Below, in pieces: positions 1-7,961 of a DNA stretch of 55,043 nt. How positions within the stretch are numbered: position 1 is the stretch's first letter; each line of letters opens with the position of its first letter. A model generated the notes under the pieces. It worked only from the letters and a program-made list of their open reading frames with translations. It searched no databases and was not told the DNA's origin. The translations under genes and the position numbers were made by a program. Origin of the DNA: Alkalicoccus chagannorensis DSM 18086 (lineage in GTDB: Bacteria > Bacillota > Bacilli > Bacillales > Salisediminibacteriaceae); contig NZ_AUCK01000026.1 of the NCBI RefSeq assembly GCF_000429725.1, forward strand, positions 1 to 55,043, read 5' to 3'.

Positions 1-264
1 GTGTGCTACCTGGCCCTCGTATTACAACGACTGCTGGAACATCGATTGAAACAAGCGGGTGTGGAGGATTCCACCGCAAGCATTCAAGAAGCAGTTCGAA
101 GTGCAACCTTTTCCCAACTCTCGATGAACAACAGCGAAATGTATATTAAACATGAGCCAGATCCCTTATTTCATCAAGCATGTAACGTTCTTGGCCTTCC
201 TACACTTCCGACCTACGGTCGAGTAAACCAAAAATCGCATGCATATATACAACCGAAAAAATAA
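1..264 (+). mobile_element. IS transposase, C-terminal fragment (IS1634/IS4-like DDE)
   Basis: An open frame enters from outside the window and ends at TAA 262-264, leaving 87 residues. The motif CYLALVLQRLLEHRL followed by a segment like 'EMYIKHEPDPLFHQACNVLG' and 'PTYGR' resembles the C-terminal end of IS1634-type transposases of the IS4 superfamily. This is recognition from memory rather than a search. The catalytic DDE residues lie outside the window, so whether the element is intact cannot be judged. A hairpin terminator follows directly. No terminal inverted repeat was identified. Confidence 0.6.
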
Positions 265-268
265 AATG

Positions 269-311
269 ATCTCCTCAATCGCTTGTCTACCAAGGGTTTG
301 AGGAGATTTTT
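269..311 (+). terminator. Terminator after the IS transposase fragment
   Basis: A 10-bp perfect stem (ATCTCCTCAA 269-278 with TTGAGGAGAT 298-307) is followed by a short T run. Confidence 0.7.
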
Positions 312-355
312 GCCGTTTGAAACTGCTAAAGTCAGGAAAAAAAGTCGTGCATACA

Positions 356-395
356 ACGAAGCCTGTCAGGCAGATCACTGCCTGGCAGGCTTCGT
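356..395. terminator. Strong hairpin, terminator of the nitroreductase gene
   Basis: An 18-bp stem with one G:T pair (356-373 with 378-395) and a 4-nt loop lies just downstream of the minus-strand nitroreductase. The U tract is poor on both strands, so it may act as a weak or bidirectional terminator. Confidence 0.6.
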
Positions 396-449
396 ATGTG
401 TACAGCGCTCAGGTGAAAGACAGGGTTCCGCCTATATGGCCTGCGTTCA

Positions 450-1196
450 TTAAAGGTTGATGAAGCCTCTTTCTTCCAGGTATGACTTCATGTGCTCTCG
501 TTTCACAGAGGAGAGCATGCCGGTGATCTGGGAAGTCCACGTATCCGCCCGGCTGCCGCCGGTGCGCTGTTCATAATAAGCTGAGACGACAGCATTGTAT
601 TCCTTCAGTGATGCTCTGTGCGCATCATCTTCCGGATAGCCGTTTTCGAAATAGATCCCCCCTTTTGGAAGGCGCGGCTTCTTGTCCGAATGATTTTCCG
701 GATAGCCGACACACAGACCGAATACAGGCATAACATGGTCGGGCAGTCCTAACACATCACTGACGGCCTGGATGTTGTTACGAATGCCGCCTATGTAACA
801 AATGCCCAGTCCCATGGATTCGGCAGCGAGCGCGCAGTTTTGAGCTGCAAGCGTAGCGTCGGTCAGTCCGACAATGAATTTTTCCGTCGAACGGACGGCG
901 TCATCGACAGAAACGTCCTCTATTTCACCGGCGATTTTGTGCCGGTGGAAATCAGCGCAGAAGACAAAAAAATGGCCGTTTTCTGCGACGTACGGTTGGT
1001 TACCTGCAAGCGCGGCCAGTTCCTGTTTCATCGCATCGTCGGTAACCCCGATGATGGAATACGCCTGGACGTAGCTGGAGGTAGAGGCAGCCTGGGCTGC
1101 TTCGACGAGCGTGGTGATGGTCTCCTCGTTTAGTGGTTCGCTGCTGAAACTCCGGATGGAGCGGTGCTCGAGCATGGTTTTAATCGTTTCATTCAT
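450..1196 (-). CDS. NADPH-dependent nitroreductase / flavin oxidoreductase (NfsA-like)
   Basis: A 248-residue protein of the nitroreductase superfamily. These are FMN dimers that use NAD(P)H to reduce nitroaromatics, quinones or flavins in the cytoplasm. The N-terminal HRSIRSF motif (about residues 10-16) contributes to FMN phosphate binding in this family. A mid-protein segment 'ALAAESMGLGICYIGGIRN' and 'VFGLCVGYP' are typical of the NfsA/FRP branch. The ATG at 1196 is chosen over an upstream in-frame start because it has GGAAAGGGG about 9 nt before it and begins at the family start (MNETIKTMLEHRSIR). It is monocistronic, with an extended -10 promoter upstream and a hairpin downstream. The natural substrate cannot be inferred. 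Confidence 0.9.
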   Translation of the reverse strand: MNETIKTMLEHRSIRSFSSEPLNEETITTLVEAAQAASTSSYVQAYSIIGVTDDAMKQELAALAGNQPYVAENGHFFVFCADFHRHKIAGEIEDVSVDDAVRSTEKFIVGLTDATLAAQNCALAAESMGLGICYIGGIRNNIQAVSDVLGLPDHVMPVFGLCVGYPENHSDKKPRLPKGGIYFENGYPEDDAHRASLKEYNAVVSAYYEQRTGGSRADTWTSQITGMLSSVKREHMKSYLEERGFINL

Positions 1197-1221
1197 CAAT
1201 GACAACCCCTTTCCAAAACAT

Positions 1222-1230
1222 ATTATACCA
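1222..1230 (-). promoter_or_regulatory. Extended -10 promoter for the nitroreductase
   Basis: TGGTATAAT reads on the minus strand 26 nt before the start codon. This is a perfect -10 with a TGn extension. No good -35 is visible, which is usual for extended -10 promoters. Confidence 0.5.
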
Positions 1231-1332
1231 GAGGAAGTGTCCGTTCTGTTACACTTGCGCATTGTTCTTTCAATATCGGAAGCTCCTTGTCATAATGAGA
1301 GTAAGAGAAAGTAAAGGAAGGAGAGATCGTGG

Positions 1333-1434
1333 GTGTTAAAGAAGACGATTTTATCGATTCTGCTCGTGATGACTGCCGGACTGGTTGTTACTTTCAGCGT
1401 TTTGTCAGTCCTTGCCGTGATCGAAGCGCTTTAG
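1333..1434 (+). CDS. Small single-span membrane peptide, 33 aa
   Basis: A GTG start at 1333 follows AGGAAGGAG with 9-nt spacing and gives a 33-residue peptide ending in TAG at 1432-1434. After an N-terminal VLKK there is an almost continuous hydrophobic stretch (ILSILLVMTAGLVVTFSVL) long enough for one membrane span, then a short tail ending EAL. A possible promoter (TTTCAA, 17 bp, CATAAT) lies at 1268-1296, and a terminator follows at 1578. A competing GTG in another frame at 1329 would give a soluble, unconvincing peptide. I do not recognise a family. Confidence 0.45.
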   Translation: MLKKTILSILLVMTAGLVVTFSVLSVLAVIEAL

Positions 1435-1577
1435 AAGATGAAAGGAAAAGCCGATGATGCCGAAAAAGAAAGTGGAAACGTGTCGCGGCTCTTCGTCCGC
1501 CGATGTCTGCTCATAGAAGCATAGAGGATCGATTGGAGGAATCCAGGCTGCAGCTCTTGAGCCGGCTCCGATTTTAG

Positions 1578-1611
1578 ACCCGCTGCCGGGAGAATCAGGC
1601 GCGGGTTTTTT
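1578..1611 (+). terminator. Terminator downstream of the small membrane peptide
   Basis: ACCCGC (1578-1583) pairs with GCGGGT (1601-1606) and is followed by six T residues. Confidence 0.6.
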
Positions 1612-1750
1612 GAGGTATAGGAATGGATAAGTTTTCATGCAGGAAGACCGCAGCTTCATGCGCTGCGCGGAAAGAAAACCTCTTTCTTCCCTCGAAAAGC
1701 TAGCGGCGCACGCCGTTCCGACCAAAAGGCGCTTGACGCTTTTTGGTCGG
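1612..1750 (+). repeat. Family A repeat, copy A1 (5' module only)
   Basis: Begins with GTATAGGAATG and contains the conserved blocks TTCATGCGCTGC, 'TTCTTCCCTCGAAAAGC', 'CACGCCGTTCCGACC' and AAAAGGCGC. These recur at about 25.7, 46.2, 54.2 and 54.4 kb. The structured 3' module seen in A2, A3 and A6 is missing here. No protein reading is credible. Confidence 0.75.
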
Positions 1751-1786
1751 TGGCAGAGGGGCAGCCGGTTTATCATCGCAGACGTA

Positions 1787-1823
1787 CGAAGAGCCTGCTC
1801 TTACAGGAAGAGCAGGCTCTTCG
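1787..1823. terminator. Long hairpin, possible bidirectional terminator
   Basis: A perfect 16-bp stem (1787-1802 with 1808-1823) has a 5-nt loop. It lies between repeat A1 and the convergent minus-strand ABC gene. T runs on both sides are weak. The 190 bp between it and that gene hold nothing I recognise. Confidence 0.5.
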
Positions 1824-2013
1824 GCTTTCGGAAGACGCTATGCTTTCTTTTTCTTCTAAGAATGAAGGGAAGGGAGTACATAAGCTGGTAAAGGTTCTCA
1901 GCATGTGAGCCATGGTTGTTAACAGCACGGAGCATGGTATTTCGTTCAGCCGTTTCATCCTTGCGGTGCTGCCTCGTACCGGCGCTCGAACGTGCTGGAG
2001 ATCAGGGGGGGGA

Positions 2014-2697
2014 TCACTCCCCCTCTTCCTGAAATACCTTTCCTGATTCCACGATCCGTTGTTCTTTTATTTCCAACAGCCTGTCCATCAGTCCGGCACA
2101 GGAAGCATCGTTCGAGGCGAAGACAAGTGCGGCATCATGATGCCTGGCAGCGGCAATAATGTGTTCAATCAAAAACCGACGCTGCTCTGGTGTCAGGTCG
2201 CTGCCTGGGGCATCCAGCAGCATGAGCCGGGGTTCTTCCAGCAGAATTTTCGCCGCAACTGCACGGAGTTGAGCCTCCCGGTCGAGTCCGGCAATCTCGT
2301 CGGTTCGTTCGTCGCCGGTAAAATGCAGGTCATCCAGGACTCGTTCAATTCGGGAAGCATCTGGAGCGGATGGACCGAAGCTCAAGTTCTCACGCACGGA
2401 CATTTCCGTATTTAAAGCGGCTTCATCATTCACAAAGCCGATGTGATTCCTTCTCCAGGATGCTCGATCCGCCAATTGCATTGTATCCTCACCAAGGACC
2501 GTCACACTGCCTTTGTTCGGCGGCGTCATGGCGGCGGTCATGCGCAGTGCAGTCGATCTGCCGCTGCGGACTGGGCCCGACAGCTGCACGATTTCACCTT
2601 GATTCACCCGCCAGTCAGCCTGATAAAATAACGTGCGCATGCCATCTTCGGTTTTGAATTTCTTTTCTACGTTGAGCCAGTGTACAGCATAGACCAC
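2014..2697 (-). CDS. Degenerate ABC-transporter-type ATPase domain protein
   Basis: A 227-residue protein with the layout of a single ABC nucleotide-binding domain (FtsE/LolD size), but nearly every catalytic motif is altered. The Walker A at residues 41-49 reads GPVRSGRST (Lys to Arg). The Q-loop position reads FVNDEAAL. The signature reads LDREAQ instead of LSGGQ. The Walker B end reads LLLD-like LMLLDAP, with Ala in place of the catalytic Glu. The switch His position reads ASND. The GTG start at 2697 follows GGAGG with 8-nt spacing, and that SD directly abuts the stop of the upstream RCK gene, so the two are co-translated. No permease gene is nearby. It may be a nucleotide-sensing or purely structural subunit. 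The fold call is secure, the function unknown. Confidence 0.75.
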   Translation of the reverse strand: MVYAVHWLNVEKKFKTEDGMRTLFYQADWRVNQGEIVQLSGPVRSGRSTALRMTAAMTPPNKGSVTVLGEDTMQLADRASWRRNHIGFVNDEAALNTEMSVRENLSFGPSAPDASRIERVLDDLHFTGDERTDEIAGLDREAQLRAVAAKILLEEPRLMLLDAPGSDLTPEQRRFLIEHIIAAARHHDAALVFASNDASCAGLMDRLLEIKEQRIVESGKVFQEEGE

Positions 2698-2710
2698 GTA
2701 AAAAACCTCC

Positions 2711-3367
2711 TTACAGTTCGGATTCTCTGAACCTGCGCAGATCTTTTTTATTGCCAATCATGATAAGGATATCTCCTTCTTTAATGGGTTCAGAAGGATC
2801 GGGGGTCACGTCGACTTTGCCGAGCTGTTTAATCGCAATAATGGTACAGTCGTACTTGGACCGCGGGTCGAGCGTAATTAAGGTTTCTCCGGCCACTTTT
2901 TTCGTCGCAAGCATCTCTATGATGCTGTAGTCAGCAGACAGATCGATATAATCAAGGACGGTATCCGAAGTCAAATAGGCAGCAATTCTGCTTCCCATTT
3001 CTTTTTCCGGATGGAAAACACGATCTGCGCCAATTTTATCAAGTACTTTATGATGGTAGTTGTTCTGTGCCTTTACCCAGACGTTCGGTACGTTATGGTC
3101 TTTGATGTGAAGCGTTGTGAGGATACTAGCCTGAATATCGTCCCCTATAGCGATAATAACGTGGTCAAAGTTCCGTATGCCAATTTGTTCGAGCAGTGCT
3201 TCGTCCGTGCCATTGCCGCAGAATGTCTGCGTTGCAAATTCTTTTACTGCAGCGAGTTTTTTTTCATCGACATCCACTGCCGCAACTTCGTGTCCCATGT
3301 GGTACAATTCTTTACATATGCTTGAGCCGAACCGGCCGAGTCCTATAATTGCAAATTGTTTTTTCAT
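2711..3367 (-). CDS. KtrA/KtrC-type RCK regulator of K+ uptake, paralogue 1
   Basis: A 218-residue cytosolic RCK protein. The N-terminal Rossmann domain (IGLGRFGSS, residues 7-15, an NAD/ATP-binding loop) contains the family segment IRNFDHVIIAIGDDIQASI. A C-terminal TrkA-C domain follows (about 135-218). Such rings gate KtrB/KtrD potassium channels in response to ATP/ADP and c-di-AMP. It is clearly paralogous to the gene at 8960-9631, with MKKQFA starts and long shared blocks. It is less similar to B. subtilis KtrC than that copy. The ATG at 3367 is the family start. It has its own promoter, is coupled to the degenerate ABC gene downstream, and diverges from an MscS channel gene. No KtrB/KtrD gene is in the window. 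Confidence 0.88.
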   Translation of the reverse strand: MKKQFAIIGLGRFGSSICKELYHMGHEVAAVDVDEKKLAAVKEFATQTFCGNGTDEALLEQIGIRNFDHVIIAIGDDIQASILTTLHIKDHNVPNVWVKAQNNYHHKVLDKIGADRVFHPEKEMGSRIAAYLTSDTVLDYIDLSADYSIIEMLATKKVAGETLITLDPRSKYDCTIIAIKQLGKVDVTPDPSEPIKEGDILIMIGNKKDLRRFRESEL

Positions 3368-3414
3368 AGTCAGTACCTTTCTTCCTCTCTTCCTCCTGGA
3401 AGGTTGTCCGCAAA

Positions 3415-3444
3415 AGTATAGCATTAGTGCTGAACATCAATCAA
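3415..3444 (-). promoter_or_regulatory. Sigma-A promoter for the RCK paralogue 1 gene
   Basis: TTGATT (3439-3444), an 18-bp spacer and TATACT (3415-3420) on the minus strand, 48 nt before the start codon. Confidence 0.6.
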
Positions 3445-3566
3445 GACAGCAGATGGTTTACGGGGAGAAGCTGACGGTAACAATGAAAACAGCAGGGGGG
3501 CGCAGTCCGGAAGCTGCATCGAAAGAGAAACTCTCTGCTTGATTGAGAAGATAGGTGGTGTGACGA

Positions 3567-4706
3567 ATGATTGAAGAAGTACCTGACATTATCGACGACA
3601 TACAAGAGACCGTGACATGGGCGGATATCGGTATCGGCATCGGGATCTTTCTTGTCTTCCTGGTATTCAGAAAACTGTTTACGAACTATGTGTTTAAATT
3701 TATTTTAGCGTTGTCCCGGAAAGCACCTGTAGATACGCTGACGAATGTGCTGCTCGCGTTTGAGCGGCCGCTCCGATCGTTCTTTGTTTTTCTCGGGTTG
3801 TTCATTGCCTTTGTTTATTTTCCGATGGATGGCCTCTATCAGGAAACGGCAACGAGAATTTTCCGGACGCTGGTCATCTTCCATGCAGCCTGGGGGCTTT
3901 TTAACTTATCCGCAGCAACTTCTGCTGTCTTTACGCAGCTCGGAAGAAAATTCAGTATTGAATTTGATGATATTCTTCTTCCGTTCGTCTCCAAGCTCGT
4001 CCGCTTTGCGATTGTCGTCATGGCACTGAGTATCATCGCTTCCGAGTGGGATTACAATGTCAGCGGCTTTGTCGCCGGACTCGGGCTCGGCGGGCTTGCC
4101 TTTGCACTTGCAGCCCAGGAATCATTGAGCAATTTCTTCGGCGGCGTCGTCATTATCACGGAAAAGCCGTTTACTCTCGGAGATTGGATTCAGACCCCAT
4201 CCGTAGAAGGGTTTGTCGAGGATATCTCGTTTCGTTCGACGAAAGTCCGCACTTTCGCGGATTCCGTTGTAATTGTCCCGAACTCCACGCTGGCAAATGA
4301 GCCAATTGAAAACTGGACAAAGATGGAGAAGAGGCAGATCAGCTTTAACCTTGCTCTGGAGTATGGAACGCCGAGACAGAAGCTTCAGCGCTGTGTCGAG
4401 CAGTTAAATGCAGAACTCACTTCAGATGACCGGATCGATCAGGATCTGATCATCGTCAGGTTCAGTGAATTCAACAGCAGCAGCCTCGATATCTTTCTGT
4501 ATTTCTTCACCATTCCGACAGGCTGGGTGGAATACATGAAAATCAAAGAAGAGTTTAACTTCCGGGTGCTGGAGATCCTGGAAGAGGAAGGGGTGAACAT
4601 GGCGTTTCCAACGCAGACGATTCATCTATCCAAGCAGGAGAGAGGTGGTGACGCGGATGATCTACAAAGCAGTGAAAAACCTCGAGCAGGGGCAGAAACT
4701 CGGTAA
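3567..4706 (+). CDS. MscS-family mechanosensitive ion channel, long form
   Basis: A 379-residue membrane protein. Three or four hydrophobic spans occupy about residues 20-165. The pore-lining helix follows ('GFVAGLGLGGLAFALAAQES', about 171-190) and shows the Gly/Ala pattern typical of MscS TM3. After it comes the cytoplasmic beta/alpha vestibule with 'FTLGDWIQTP', 'VPNSTLANEPIENWTK' and a charged tail. Such channels open under membrane tension and release solutes after hypo-osmotic shock. It is longer than the YkuT-type channel at 7962-8807 and resembles the YhdY/YbdG class. It diverges from RCK paralogue 1 and overlaps the start of the HD-GYP-like gene by about 50 nt, so the two are probably co-transcribed. 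Confidence 0.88.
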   Translation: MIEEVPDIIDDIQETVTWADIGIGIGIFLVFLVFRKLFTNYVFKFILALSRKAPVDTLTNVLLAFERPLRSFFVFLGLFIAFVYFPMDGLYQETATRIFRTLVIFHAAWGLFNLSAATSAVFTQLGRKFSIEFDDILLPFVSKLVRFAIVVMALSIIASEWDYNVSGFVAGLGLGGLAFALAAQESLSNFFGGVVIITEKPFTLGDWIQTPSVEGFVEDISFRSTKVRTFADSVVIVPNSTLANEPIENWTKMEKRQISFNLALEYGTPRQKLQRCVEQLNAELTSDDRIDQDLIIVRFSEFNSSSLDIFLYFFTIPTGWVEYMKIKEEFNFRVLEILEEEGVNMAFPTQTIHLSKQERGGDADDLQSSEKPRAGAETR

Positions 4707-5703
4707 AAGCATCTTTGCCGAAGATGGAAGAATCTTACTCAACAAAGGAGTCACGCTGACGATTGGGATGCTGACTAAGCTGCGGAGTATGGGTGTGACG
4801 GCTGTATTCATCGAAGACGGCGCTTTTGACGACATCGTCATGGAAGAAGTGGTGTCGGATACGACGAAGCGGCAGACGATGAAGAGTGTTGCGAATGCCG
4901 TTCAATACATCCAGCAGGACAAGCCGATCAATGGACAGGAAATCGGCGGGGCAGTTGATATGATTATCGAAGAGGTGCTCGGCAGCTCCGATGTTCTCTA
5001 CAACATGACAGATATCCGAACGGAAGATAATGAACTTTTTGTTCATTTGACTCAGGTATGCATCCTCTCCACCCTGATCGGTGTGCAGCTGCGTATTTCA
5101 AGAGAGCGTGTGAAAGATCTTGCAGTCGGTGCGCTGCTTCATGATGCCGGCAAAGTCATCCACTCTGGAGCCCAGCGGAATCTTCCCGCGGGATACAAAG
5201 GCGATGAAGAGGAACTGCAGCACCATGCCTGGAAAGGATTTAATCTTCTCCGCAGATCCGCGGATATCAGTACGCTCTCGGCGCACATCGCTCTTGCCCA
5301 CCACGAAGCTGTCGATGGCAGCGGGAGTCCCCGTGGCATGAAAGGGGACGATATTCACGCACTCGCTAAAATTGTAGCTGTCACCAATGAGTACGACCGG
5401 CTGGTGTCCGGCCACAGGGAAGAGACGATGTTTCCCCATGAAGCCTGCGAATACATTATGAGCCGGACGAACTCGAAATACGATCATCACATCGTCTGGC
5501 AGTTCCTCCGCTGTGTCGCCTTTTATCCAAACGGTACCCAGGTCAGGCTTTCCGACGGCAGGATTGGGGTGGTGACCGGGCAGCACAAAGGACTTCCACA
5601 GCGGCCGATTGTCCGTTGTTACGAGTCGGACGAAAATGCTTCCTTCCAGGAAGTAGATCTGGCCGAGGCAACGACGACCTTTATCAGCCGAGTATTTGAC
5701 TGA
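4657..5703 (+). CDS. HD-GYP-like phosphohydrolase domain protein with altered GYP motif
   Basis: A 348-residue protein. An N-terminal region of about 110 residues (like the domain preceding many Bacillus HD-GYP proteins) leads into an HD domain with H130, HD at 162-163 and HH at 215-216. In active c-di-GMP phosphodiesterases the next motif is HHExxDGxGYP. Here it reads HHEAVDGSGSP, losing the Tyr, and the later VADxYD motif reads VTNEYD. A C-terminal segment (about 290-348) resembles the usual tail of this family. The ATG at 4657 follows AGGTGG with good spacing; GTG at 4645 or 4648 is an alternative. It overlaps the MscS gene. Metal binding looks possible; c-di-GMP hydrolysis is uncertain. 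Confidence 0.75.
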   Translation: MIYKAVKNLEQGQKLGKSIFAEDGRILLNKGVTLTIGMLTKLRSMGVTAVFIEDGAFDDIVMEEVVSDTTKRQTMKSVANAVQYIQQDKPINGQEIGGAVDMIIEEVLGSSDVLYNMTDIRTEDNELFVHLTQVCILSTLIGVQLRISRERVKDLAVGALLHDAGKVIHSGAQRNLPAGYKGDEEELQHHAWKGFNLLRRSADISTLSAHIALAHHEAVDGSGSPRGMKGDDIHALAKIVAVTNEYDRLVSGHREETMFPHEACEYIMSRTNSKYDHHIVWQFLRCVAFYPNGTQVRLSDGRIGVVTGQHKGLPQRPIVRCYESDENASFQEVDLAEATTTFISRVFD

Positions 5704-5712
5704 GCGTAACCG

Positions 5713-5741
5713 TTGCATTTTCGTTCCCGCAATTCTATGAT
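5713..5741 (+). promoter_or_regulatory. Sigma-A promoter of dapH-dapL
   Basis: TTGCAT (5713-5718), 17 bp, TATGAT (5736-5741). The transcript start would be about 35 nt before the dapH start, which has AGGAGG at 5768-5773. Confidence 0.75.
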
Positions 5742-5782
5742 AAAATAGGCAATTGAGCGAACAATTTAGGAGGTAATTACAC

Positions 5783-6496
5783 ATGAAACAGATGGACGCA
5801 AACGAAATAATCCAGTACATTTCCGACGCAGAAAAATCAACACCGGTAAAAGTACATATCAAAGGAGACCTGGACGGGATCGACTTTGGTGAAAATACAA
5901 AATCATTCATTCAAAACGGCACGGGCGTTTTGTTTGGCGAATGGGCAGACATTGAACCGGTGCTTGAGCAGCACGCGGACCGGATCAACGACCATGTCGT
6001 GGAAAACGACCGGCGCAATTCAGCGATTCCGCTTCTCGATATGAAAAACATCCGAGCGCGCATTGAGCCGGGTGCCTTGATCCGCGAGCAGGTGGAAATT
6101 GGAGATTCGGCCGTTATTATGATGGGTGCCTCCATCAATATCGGCTCTGTCGTAGGAGACGGAACGATGATTGACATGAACGCAGTACTAGGCGGTCGTG
6201 CTACCGTCGGGAAGAACTGCCACATTGGAGCAGGTGCTGTTCTCGCTGGTGTCATTGAGCCGCCGTCTGCTAAGCCGGTGACCGTGGAAGACGGCGTTGT
6301 GATTGGCGCGAACGCTGTTGTGCTCGAAGGCGTAACTGTAGGCGAAGGTGCAGTTATCGCAGCTGGAGCGATCGTGACGGAAGACGTCCCTGCCAATTCC
6401 GTAGCAGCAGGAACGCCGGCACGTGTCATCAAGCAAATTGATGACCAGACAAAAGGGAAAACGGAAATCAAGCAGGAACTTCGGAAGCTGAAGTAA
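5783..6496 (+). CDS. dapH: 2,3,4,5-tetrahydropyridine-2,6-dicarboxylate N-acetyltransferase
   Basis: A 237-residue protein, essentially the length of B. subtilis DapH (YkuQ). It transfers an acetyl group from acetyl-CoA to tetrahydrodipicolinate in the acetylase branch of lysine and meso-diaminopimelate synthesis. The N-terminal domain (1-85) precedes a left-handed beta-helix of hexapeptide repeats (about 88-215) seen as runs such as '[20 protein letters not shown]' and '[20 protein letters not shown]'. It has a strong SD and its own promoter. The next gene starts 2 nt after its stop, giving a dapH-dapL operon. Confidence 0.96.
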   Translation: MKQMDANEIIQYISDAEKSTPVKVHIKGDLDGIDFGENTKSFIQNGTGVLFGEWADIEPVLEQHADRINDHVVENDRRNSAIPLLDMKNIRARIEPGALIREQVEIGDSAVIMMGASINIGSVVGDGTMIDMNAVLGGRATVGKNCHIGAGAVLAGVIEPPSAKPVTVEDGVVIGANAVVLEGVTVGEGAVIAAGAIVTEDVPANSVAAGTPARVIKQIDDQTKGKTEIKQELRKLK

Positions 6497-6497
6497 G

Positions 6498-7652
6498 ATG
6501 AATACGACAATCAACGGGAAGCGCCTGGTGGATATCCGCCGGGCGCTTCATCAAATACCCGAGTCGGGATTTACAGAGCATAAAACTCAGGCTTTTCTGC
6601 TTGAGGAGATCCGGGCGCTGAACTCGTCGTTCGTGGAAATCCAGACATGGAAAACTGGGATTCTCGTCCTTGTCCGTGGACGGACAGGGGAAAAAACAAT
6701 CGGCTGGCGCAGCGATATGGACGGTCTGCCGATGAAAGAGGAGACAGGTCTGCCGTTTTCCTCCGGCCACGAAGGGATGATGCATGCCTGCGGTCACGAC
6801 CTGCATATGACACTAGGACTTGCAGCGCTGACCCACTTCGCCGCCCATCAGCCGGAACAAAACCTGCTGTTTCTCTTTCAGCCGGCGGAAGAAGGGCCTG
6901 GAGGGGCGGAGCCGATGCTGCAGTCGGAAGCATTCCGCCAGTGGCGTCCTGATGAGATATATGCGCTTCATATCGCACCGGAACTGCCAGTCGGCACAGC
7001 AGCAACGAAGCCGGGAATTCTTTTTGCAAACACGAGTGAACTGTTTGTCGACTTCTACGGGAAGGGCGGGCATGCTGCTTATCCGCATAAGACGGAGGAC
7101 ATGGTCGTCGCTGTCAGCCATTTCGTGAATCAGCTGCAGACCATCACTGCGAGAAATGTTCCGCCGCTGGATGCCGCTGTAGTGACCATCGGAAAACTGG
7201 AAGCTGGAACGAAGCAGAATGTGATCGCTGGACATGCGAGAGCGGAAGGAACGATCCGTACGTTGTCCACAGCTTCCATGCAGGAAATAAAAACAAGAAT
7301 TGAAAAGATGACCAAGGGCATCGAATCTTCGTTTTCCTGTCGAGCTGAGATCGATTATGGCGCCAACTACTGTCAGGTGTATAACAATGAGCAGCTGACG
7401 TCCGCCTTTACTGAATCGGCCCGTCAATCGCAGCATGTGACATTTCAGGCATGCGATAAAGCGATGACCGGAGAAGATTTCGGGTATTTTCTGGAGGGAA
7501 TTCCCGGCCTCATGTTCTGGCTTGGGGTAGGGAGTGAAGCCGGACTTCACTCGCCGGAACTGCAGCCGGATGAAGGGGCGCTGGAACCCGGTGTTGCTTT
7601 TCTGATTGAATGGCTGAGCGGGCGGAGTCGATCAGCTTCTGAAGAAGCATAG
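6498..7652 (+). CDS. dapL: N-acetyldiaminopimelate deacetylase
   Basis: A 384-residue M20D-family metallohydrolase (B. subtilis YkuR, about 374 aa) that removes the acetyl group from N-acetyl-LL-diaminopimelate. Metal-site motifs are visible: WRSDMDGLP (about 70-78), '[15 protein letters not shown]' (about 94-108) and '[14 protein letters not shown]' (about 126-139). The lid/dimerisation domain follows, with GKGGHAAYP near 189-197. The start is 2 nt after dapH, with only a weak GGAAG as SD, so translation is probably coupled. An extended Ser/Arg-rich C-terminus accounts for the slight extra length. The operon ends at the 7774 hairpin. Confidence 0.95.
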   Translation: MNTTINGKRLVDIRRALHQIPESGFTEHKTQAFLLEEIRALNSSFVEIQTWKTGILVLVRGRTGEKTIGWRSDMDGLPMKEETGLPFSSGHEGMMHACGHDLHMTLGLAALTHFAAHQPEQNLLFLFQPAEEGPGGAEPMLQSEAFRQWRPDEIYALHIAPELPVGTAATKPGILFANTSELFVDFYGKGGHAAYPHKTEDMVVAVSHFVNQLQTITARNVPPLDAAVVTIGKLEAGTKQNVIAGHARAEGTIRTLSTASMQEIKTRIEKMTKGIESSFSCRAEIDYGANYCQVYNNEQLTSAFTESARQSQHVTFQACDKAMTGEDFGYFLEGIPGLMFWLGVGSEAGLHSPELQPDEGALEPGVAFLIEWLSGRSRSASEEA

Positions 7653-7961
7653 ACGGCTGCGCCGGGCGAGGAATGAGAGGCCGTTCCTGCAGTTCGTTCT
7701 GGTCACGATCCGGGACGCATGCGTCCAGCAGCAGGAAAAACGAGGCTGGAACACCATAGCCGTAAATGAACGAGACCCTCACCAACAGCATGGTGAGGGT
7801 CTTCTGCATCGTAGCAGGATACCTTCCCGCGTTACGTGAGGTCGGCGACGTCCTGACAAAACCGGAGGCATCCTTTCGATTGTTCGAGAAATCATTGATC
7901 GCGACTCTACTTCATTGGAACGTTTTTGTCTCCTTTTTCCTGCGGGAGGAATGAGGAAAGA
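7653..7961. other. Intergenic region with hairpin and GAGGCTGG-type motif
   Basis: This holds no credible gene. GAGGCTGGAACACC at 7743 is a diverged copy of the GAGGCTGGGACA motif found beside repeats A2, A3 and A6. It is followed by the same kind of CCCTCACC/GGTGAGGG hairpin. The rest, 7805-7961, shows nothing recognisable. Confidence 0.5.
7774..7804 (+). terminator. Terminator of dapH-dapL
   Basis: A perfect 11-bp stem GACCCTCACCA (7774-7784) with TGGTGAGGGTC (7791-7801) has a 6-nt loop. The T tract after it is weak. It is closely similar to hairpins at the ends of repeats A2 and A3. Confidence 0.6.

Noticed and set aside
1405-1958. Two minus-strand ORFs around repeat A1
   Set aside because: They read through a repeat and a 16-bp hairpin. 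The start at 1958 has no SD at a usable distance.
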